Shown here piece by piece: positions 59,031 through 64,000 of a stretch of DNA of 64,000 nt. The position numbers and the translations under genes were made by a program. This DNA is from Salinisphaera sp963835375 (GTDB lineage: Bacteria > Pseudomonadota > Gammaproteobacteria > Nevskiales > Salinisphaeraceae). Numbering within the stretch: the first letter of the stretch is position 1; each line of letters starts with the position of its first letter. The stretch is taken from contig CAWIGB010000012.1 of NCBI GenBank assembly GCA_963835375.1, positions 450,260 to 514,259 of the forward strand, given 5' to 3'. Below the pieces are notes generated by a model. That model was not told where the DNA came from. It saw only the letters and a list, made by a program, of their open reading frames with translations, and did no database searches.

Positions 59031-59867
59031 TCAGGCGGCGTTGTCCCATGCCGGGGCGAATGAAGGATTGATCATCCGTCCGTCTTCGGAATGCAGCTTG
59101 CTGATCTCGTTCATCTCCTCTTCGGTCAGCTCGAAATCGAAGACCTCGAAGTTCGACGCCACGTGGTCCGGGTTGGACGAACGGGGCACCGCGATCACGT
59201 TGTCCTGCTGAATGAGCCAGCGCAACGCGACCTGACCGGCGTTCTTGCCATGCTTCTTGCCGATCCGCTCCAGCGTCGGGTCCTTGAACACCTCGCCGCG
59301 AGCCAGCGGGCAATAGGCCGTCAGCGAAATGCCGTGTTCCGAGAGGGCGTCCTGCACCGGTTTCTGGTCGAGATAGGGGTGATACTCGACCTGGTTGGTC
59401 GCCAGCGGCTTGCCGGACAGTTCCGCGGCTTCGGCAATCAGAGGGGCCGTGAAATTGCTGATGCCGATATTGCGGGCCAGACCGCGCTCCTGAACTTCGT
59501 TGAGCGCGTTCAGCGTCTCCTTGAGCGAGACGTCCGGGTTCGGCCAGTGCAGCAGAAGCAGATCGACATAGTCGGTGCCCAGCCGATCCAGACTCTCCTC
59601 GACGGATTTCTGCAGCTCGCCGTCGGTGAAGCGGTCGGTCCACACCTTGGTGGTCAGGAAGATGTCCTCACGGGCGACGCCGGAATTCTTGATGCCACGG
59701 CCCACCGCTTCTTCGTTCTTGTAGGCCTGGGCGGTATCGATGTGTCGATAACCGACCTTGAGCGCATGTTCGACCATCGCCTCGGCGTCCTTCGGTTCGA
59801 GTTCGAAGGTGCCGAAGCCGATCGCGGGAATCGTCGCGCCATTGGCCGTCACGTTATGCATGGTCAA
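59031..59867 (-). CDS. Aldo/keto reductase, DkgB-like (2,5-diketo-D-gluconate reductase group)
   Basis: 278 residues, intact; MTMHNVTANG start at 59867, with ATG 59861 as alternative. The AKR tetrad is visible: Asp and Tyr in YRHIDTAQAYKNEEAVG, Lys in IFLTTKVWTDR, His in DYVDLLLLHWPNPDV. ARNIGISNFTAPLIAEA, TNQVEYHPYLDQKPVQD and NVIAVPRSSNPDHVASNFE are typical of AKR5 members. NADPH-dependent reduction of small carbonyls such as methylglyoxal is likely. Confidence 0.93.
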   Translation of the reverse strand: MTMHNVTANGATIPAIGFGTFELEPKDAEAMVEHALKVGYRHIDTAQAYKNEEAVGRGIKNSGVAREDIFLTTKVWTDRFTDGELQKSVEESLDRLGTDYVDLLLLHWPNPDVSLKETLNALNEVQERGLARNIGISNFTAPLIAEAAELSGKPLATNQVEYHPYLDQKPVQDALSEHGISLTAYCPLARGEVFKDPTLERIGKKHGKNAGQVALRWLIQQDNVIAVPRSSNPDHVASNFEVFDFELTEEEMNEISKLHSEDGRMINPSFAPAWDNAA

Positions 59868-59959
59868 TCCTGTGGTTCCGATTGAAACAAGTGCCGGACC
59901 CTGTGGGGCGGTGTTGCGATAATCAAGTGACCGCCCGGTGTCGATTCCTTGCGGGCAAT

Positions 59960-59987
59960 GAAAAGCCCGCGACGAGTGCCGCGGGCT
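59960..59987 (-). terminator. Intrinsic terminator of clpB
   Basis: On the minus strand AAGCCCGCG-GCACTCGT-CGCGGGCTTTT, 25 bp beyond the repaired clpB stop. Confidence 0.8.
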
Positions 59988-60011
59988 TGCAGGGCAGGGC
60001 GGGCCGCCGAA

Positions 60012-62604
60012 TCAGGCCGCCTTGGCGAAGGCGAGGTCGGCGCTTGTCGCCGCTGTCCAGATCGACTCGAACAGTGTCGCCGGCCACGAACTCGCCGGCC
60101 AGAATCCGCTTGGCCAGCGGATTCTCGACCAGCGTCTGGATCGAGCGCTTGAGCGGCCGCGCGCCGTAGACCGGATCGAAACCCGCTTCGGCGAGGCGGT
60201 CGAGCGCCGCGTCCGTGACCTCCAGCGTGAGCTCCCGCTCGGCCATGCGATGTTCCAGCTCGTGCATCTGGATACGGGCGATCCGACGGATCTGGGCCGC
60301 CTCCAGCGGATGGAACACCACCGACTCGTCGATACGATTGATGAACTCCGGACGGAAGTGCTGGGCCACGACTTCCATCACCGATTCCTTCATCGTGTCG
60401 TAACCCGAATCGGCCAGCTCCTGGATCAGCTGGCTGCCGAGGTTGGACGTCATCACGATCACGGTGTTGCGGAAATCCACGGTCCGGCCCTGGCCATCGG
60501 TCAGCCGCCCGTCATCCAGCACCTGCAGCAGGATGTTGAAGACGTCGTGATGGGCCTTCTCGACCTCGTCGAGCAGGATCACCGAGTAGGGCTTGCGCCG
60601 CACGGCCTCGGTCAGATAACCGCCCTGTTCATAGCCGACGTAGCCCGGCGGGGCGCCGATCAGCCGGGCCACGGAGTGCTTCTCCATGAACTCCGACATG
60701 TCGATCCGCACCATGGCGTTGTCGGTGTCGAACAGGAAGTTGGCGATCGCCTTGCAGAGTTCGGTCTTGCCCACGCCGGTCGGGCCAAGAAACATGAACG
60801 AGCCGATCGGCCGGTTCGGATCGGACAGGCCGGAGCGGGAGCGACGGATCGCATCCGAGACCGCGGTGACGGCTTCGTCCTGACCGATCACGCGCTCGTG
60901 CAGCGAATCCTCCATGCGCAGCAGCTTGTCGCGCTCGGCTTCGAGCATGCGCGACACCGGAATACCGGTCCAGCGGGAGACGATCTCGGCGACTTCCTCG
61001 TCGGTCACGTTGTTACGCAACAGCTTGTGGTCGGCCGGTTTCTCCTCGGCGGCCTGCGCTTCCTCGAGTTCGCGCTGCAGCTGCGGAATCTTGCCGTACT
61101 GGAGCTCGGCCATGCGCTCGTAATCGCCGGCGCGTTGTGCGGCTTCCAGTTCCCGCTTGGCCTGGTCGAGTTCCTCGCGCTTGTTCGCGGCACCCGCGAC
61201 CGAGGCTTTTTCCGATTTCCAGATCTCCTCGAGATCGGAGTATTCGCGTTCCAGCTCGGCGACTTCGTCGTCCAGCTTTTCCAGGCGCGCCTTCGAGCCT
61301 TCATCGGATTCCTTCGACAGCGCCTGCTTCTCGATCTTGAGCTGGATCAGACGGCGATCGAGCCGGTCGAGCTCTTCCGGCTTGGAATCGATCTCGATAC
61401 GGATCTTCGAGGCGGCCTCGTCGATCAGGTCGATGGCCTTGTCCGGCAGCTTGCGATCGGTGATGTAGCGCTGGGAGAGCTTGGCCGCCGCGATGATCGC
61501 GCCGTCGGTGATATCGACGCCGTGATGCACCTCGTAGCGCTCCTTCAGGCCGCGCAGGATGGCGATGGTGTCTTCCAGGTCCGGCTCGTCGACCAGCACT
61601 TTCTGGAAACGACGTTCCAGCGCCGCATCCTTTTCGATGTTCTGACGATATTCGTTGAGCGTGGTGGCGCCGATGCAGTGCAGTTCGCCGCGCGCCAGCG
61701 CCGGCTTGAGCATGTTGCCGGCATCCATCGCGCCTTCGGCCTTGCCGGCGCCGACCAGGGTATGGATCTCGTCGATGAACAGGATGATGCGGCCTTCCTG
61801 CTTGGCCAGATCGGAGAGCACGCCCTTGAGACGATCCTCGAATTCACCGCGATACTTCGCGCCGGCGATCATGGCCGCCAGATCGAGCACCAGCACGCGC
61901 TTGTCGCGCAGCGACTCTGGTACTTCGCCGTTGACGATGCGTTGGGCCAGGCCCTCCACGATGGCGGTCTTGCCCACACCGGGCTCGCCCACGAGCGTCG
62001 GGTTGTTCTTGGTGCGACGCGACAGCACCTGGATCACACGACGGATTTCTTCGTCGCGGCCGATCACCGGATCGAGCTTGCCCTGTTCGGCCCGCTCGGT
62101 GAGATCGGTCGTGTATTTGTCGAGCGCGCCGCGTTGTTCTTCGGCGTTGGCGTCATCCACGTTCTCGCCGCCGCGGATCTTGTCGATCTGGGCGATCAGG
62201 TTGTCGCGGGTCGCGCCTGCGCTCTTCAGGATCTTGCCGGTCTCGGACTTGTCCTCGAGCATGGCCAGCACGATCAGCTCGCTGGAAATGAACGAATCGC
62301 CGCGCTTCTGGGCCATCTTGTCCGACAGATTCAGCACACGCACGAGCGCTTGGCTCGGGTTCACCTCGCCGGTGGCCTCGCCGATGGTCGGCAGGTTGTC
62401 CAGGCTCTTGAGAACCTGATTGCGGATGTCGCGCACGTTGAGCCCGGCGCCGTCGAGCAGCGGCCGAACCGTGCCGCCCTCGGCGTCCAGCAGGGCCAGC
62501 AGCAGATGCTGCGGCTGAATTTCGTTATGGTCGCGCCCCACGGCCAGACTCTGGGCATCGGCCAGAGCCTGTTGGAGCTTGCTCGTGAGTTTGTCCATTC
62601 GCAT
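60012..62604 (-). CDS. clpB: Chaperone ClpB, Hsp100 disaggregase
   Basis: Start ATG 62604 (MRMDKLTSKLQQALADAQSL) behind AAGGA. N-domain; NBD1 with Walker A LVGEPGVGKTAIVEGLAQRI and Walker B IILFIDEIHTLVGAGKAEG; the coiled-coil middle domain (about 400-530, LERKYSDLEEIWKSEK-like); NBD2 with FLGPTGVGKTELCKAIANFL and VILLDEVEKAHHDVFNILLQ; C-terminal FDPVYGARPLKRSIQTLVEN. A one-base shift at about 60040 restores the end SADLAFAKAA with TGA at 60012. About 863 residues. Rescues aggregated proteins with DnaK. A heat-shock promoter is expected but I cannot assign one. Confidence 0.96.
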
Positions 62605-62782
62605 GGTCGGCTTTCCTTGATTTGAAGACAGTCGAGTCAGGCCGCGCCGCGTACGGCCATGGCTTTGAGTTGGTAATGAGGTCTGCCTTGAACAATTCAA
62701 CCATCGTTTGATGGATTTGAATCGCTGTCGACCGGAAGACCGGTCTCGCGCTGATATACTCGCGCGTTTGCCGCGAACCGGC

Positions 62783-62796
62783 GTGATCTAAATCAC
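62783..62796. promoter_or_regulatory. CRP/Vfr-like palindromic site upstream of the LOG-family gene
   Basis: GTGATCTAAATCAC matches the core of the CRP consensus (TGTGATCTAGATCACA) with one central change. It ends 11 bp before the start codon and lies downstream of a good -10 (TATACT, 62755-62760), so binding would hinder transcription. An FNR-family protein could also fit GTGAT-N4-ATCAC. Confidence 0.55.
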
Positions 62797-62807
62797 CTGA
62801 GGTCTGA

Positions 62808-63548
62808 ATGTCGAACGCCTACACCGATCCGGATTTCATGCTGGGCGAGGAAGCCCGTCCGCTGCGGATCCTGTCCGAGTACATCGAGCCCCGAACCCGG
62901 CTGATGCAACTCGACGTGCATAACGGTCTGATCTTCTGGGGCTCGGCGCGCCTGCGTCCGCACGAGCACGACCCGGTCGCCGATACCGTCGACTACTATG
63001 CCGAGGCCCGCCAGCTTGCCCGCCGCATGATGCGCTGGACCATGGACGAGCACGCCAGCGGCGAGCATTACTATGTCTGTACCGGCGGCGGCCCGGGCAT
63101 CATGGAAGCCGCCAATCGGGGCGCGGCCGACGTCAACCCTGAACTTTCCATGGGGCTCAACATCGAACTGCCGCACGAGCAGGGCACCAACGCCTGGGTG
63201 CATGAACGGTTGAACTTCAAGTTCCACTACTTCTTCATGCGGAAGTTCTGGTTCATGAACATCGCCAAGGCGCTGATCATCTTCCCGGGCGGCTTCGGCA
63301 CCATGGACGAACTGTTCGAGATGCTCACACTCATCCAGACCGGCAAGCAGCCGCGTATTCCGGTGGTGCTGTACGGGCACGACTTCTGGCGTCGCCTGAT
63401 CGATTTCGATGTGTTCCGCGAGCTCGGATTGATTGCCGACGAGGATCTCCGCCTGTTCTATCAGGCCGACAGCGTCGATCACGCGTACAATTTTCTGACC
63501 GATGCGCTCGAAGGTCGGGTGCCGGAAGGCGCCAAGCGCCAGGCCTGA
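62808..63548 (+). CDS. LOG-family (TIGR00730-type, cytokinin-activating-like) nucleotide phosphoribohydrolase
   Basis: 246 residues, intact; start ATG 62808 behind GAGGT. Rossmann-like fold with FWGSARL, HYYVCTGGGPGIMEAANRGA, and the diagnostic ALIIFPGGFGTMDELFEMLT. NFKFHYFFMRKFWFMNIAKA is an insertion typical of the longer bacterial LOG proteins once annotated as lysine decarboxylases. Members hydrolyse nucleoside 5'-monophosphates to base plus ribose 5-phosphate. Divergent from clpB. Confidence 0.9.
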   Translation: MSNAYTDPDFMLGEEARPLRILSEYIEPRTRLMQLDVHNGLIFWGSARLRPHEHDPVADTVDYYAEARQLARRMMRWTMDEHASGEHYYVCTGGGPGIMEAANRGAADVNPELSMGLNIELPHEQGTNAWVHERLNFKFHYFFMRKFWFMNIAKALIIFPGGFGTMDELFEMLTLIQTGKQPRIPVVLYGHDFWRRLIDFDVFRELGLIADEDLRLFYQADSVDHAYNFLTDALEGRVPEGAKRQA

Positions 63549-63549
63549 C

Positions 63550-64000
63550 TCAGCTCGAATCGAAGCGAGCACGCAGTGCGCGGCAGGTCGCCCCGCGTGC
63601 CTGCCGCGAGGACCCGATCGCCCGATCGCCGCCATCGACCGTGGGCGCCAGCCAGGCCGGGTGCGCGCTGCCCAGATGCGCGTCCGCGTGTCTCAGCGCG
63701 GCGGTAGCGAACACCGGCTGGTCGCTACCCAGAAGCAGCCCCCGTGCATGCCCGATTAGCGCATCATCCATTGCACGTCGCATGCGGCGGCCGAGATCGC
63801 CTCGCGACTGCGGTGTGAGCTGCACGCCACAGCGGCGTGCCGTGCGTTTGAAGAAAGGGGGCAAGGACGTACATACGAGGCTGACGGAGCCGGTGGCGGC
63901 CGCAGTGGTTCGGGCGATGGCATGATCGGCCATCGCAGCATAGACGCCGACGGCGCGTCGCGGGCCCAGACCCGAGGCCAGACGTGTCTTGCAGGCCCCG
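63550..64000 (-). CDS. DUF2064 / TIGR04282-type glycosyltransferase-like protein, partial
   Basis: Read on the minus strand from the right edge: CKTRLASGLGPRRAVGVYAA, ALIGHARGLLLGSDQPVFAT and AHPAWLAPTVDGG correspond to KTRL near the N-terminus, the GxDxP motif and the PxxDGGY motif of DUF2064 proteins related to nucleotidyl- and glycosyltransferases. As read, GSDQP has Gln for the usual Cys or Thr, and the final part is shortened (DGGDRAIGSS) with probable frame error. It stops at 63550. The N-terminal 15 or so residues lie outside the window. Confidence 0.75.
   Translation of the reverse strand, partial: GACKTRLASGLGPRRAVGVYAAMADHAIARTTAAATGSVSLVCTSLPPFFKRTARRCGVQLTPQSRGDLGRRMRRAMDDALIGHARGLLLGSDQPVFATAALRHADAHLGSAHPAWLAPTVDGGDRAIGSSRQARGATCRALRARFDSS

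Noticed and set aside
60022..62625. An 867-codon open frame on the plus strand opposite clpB
   Set aside because: It is the antisense shadow of a highly conserved chaperone; its peptide is rich in Asp/His/Arg/Leu, typical of GC-rich reverse frames, with no domain and no ribosome binding site.

Overview
The window is GC-rich (roughly two-thirds G+C by eye) and gammaproteobacterial. The order tRNA-Arg/His/Lys - tig - clpP - clpX - lon - hupB - tRNA-Val/Asp/Asp - ppiD - fabI is a conserved arrangement in gammaproteobacteria such as Pseudomonas and its relatives. Osmoprotectant uptake genes, an Mrp-type Na+/H+ antiporter cluster and a DddP-like gene point to a marine or halophilic bacterium. A Salinisphaera-like host is my guess, not something the sequence proves.

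Layout. 1-4.4 kb is an insertion-sequence graveyard: an IS4-type transposase running off the left edge, an IS5-family element with 21-bp terminal inverted repeats, and a second, truncated IS4-type transposase interrupted by a complete IS1595-family element flanked by an exact 8-bp target duplication. 4.6-6.8 kb is an intact secreted GH3 glycosidase. 7.3-9.2 kb is an HTH-cupin regulator divergent from a BenE-type benzoate transporter, with a perfect 20-bp palindrome between them. 9.3-13.2 kb is a 2-hydroxycarboxylate transporter divergent from a CitA/CitB-type two-component system. 13.3-16.8 kb is an OpuC/YehZYXW-type osmoprotectant ABC transporter. 17-21.5 kb holds a LysR regulator, an M24/DddP-like enzyme, an IPNS-type 2-oxoglutarate/Fe(II) dioxygenase and a second, OpuAC/ProX-type binding protein; an AldA-like aldehyde dehydrogenase converges on it.

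23-39 kb is core housekeeping: tRNAs, an aldo/keto reductase, the protein quality-control operon (tig, clpP, clpX, lon), hupB, ppiD, fabI, mltD, gloB, a methyltransferase, rnhA and dnaQ. 39-47 kb is a minus-strand Mrp cluster (E-F-G-A'/DUF4040-B-C and three D-like subunits plus a small membrane protein), preceded by a TVP38 protein and an ArsR-methyltransferase fusion. 48.6-53.4 kb has a phasin with a histone-like tail divergent from fadBA. 53.5-58.9 kb has an OmpA-family protein, a TonB-ExbD-ExbD-ExbB system with a small secreted protein, and a leucine-dehydrogenase-family gene. 59-64 kb has an aldo/keto reductase, clpB, a LOG-family protein under a CRP-like palindrome, and a DUF2064 gene leaving the right edge.

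Many essential genes (tig, clpP, clpX, lon, hupB, ppiD, fabI, fadB, dnaQ) carry one to several single-base frameshifts, some identifiable as one base lost from a short homopolymer. I read this as mainly sequencing or assembly error, so frameshifted genes outside the IS region are annotated as genes, not pseudogenes. Boundaries in those genes come from following homology across frames.
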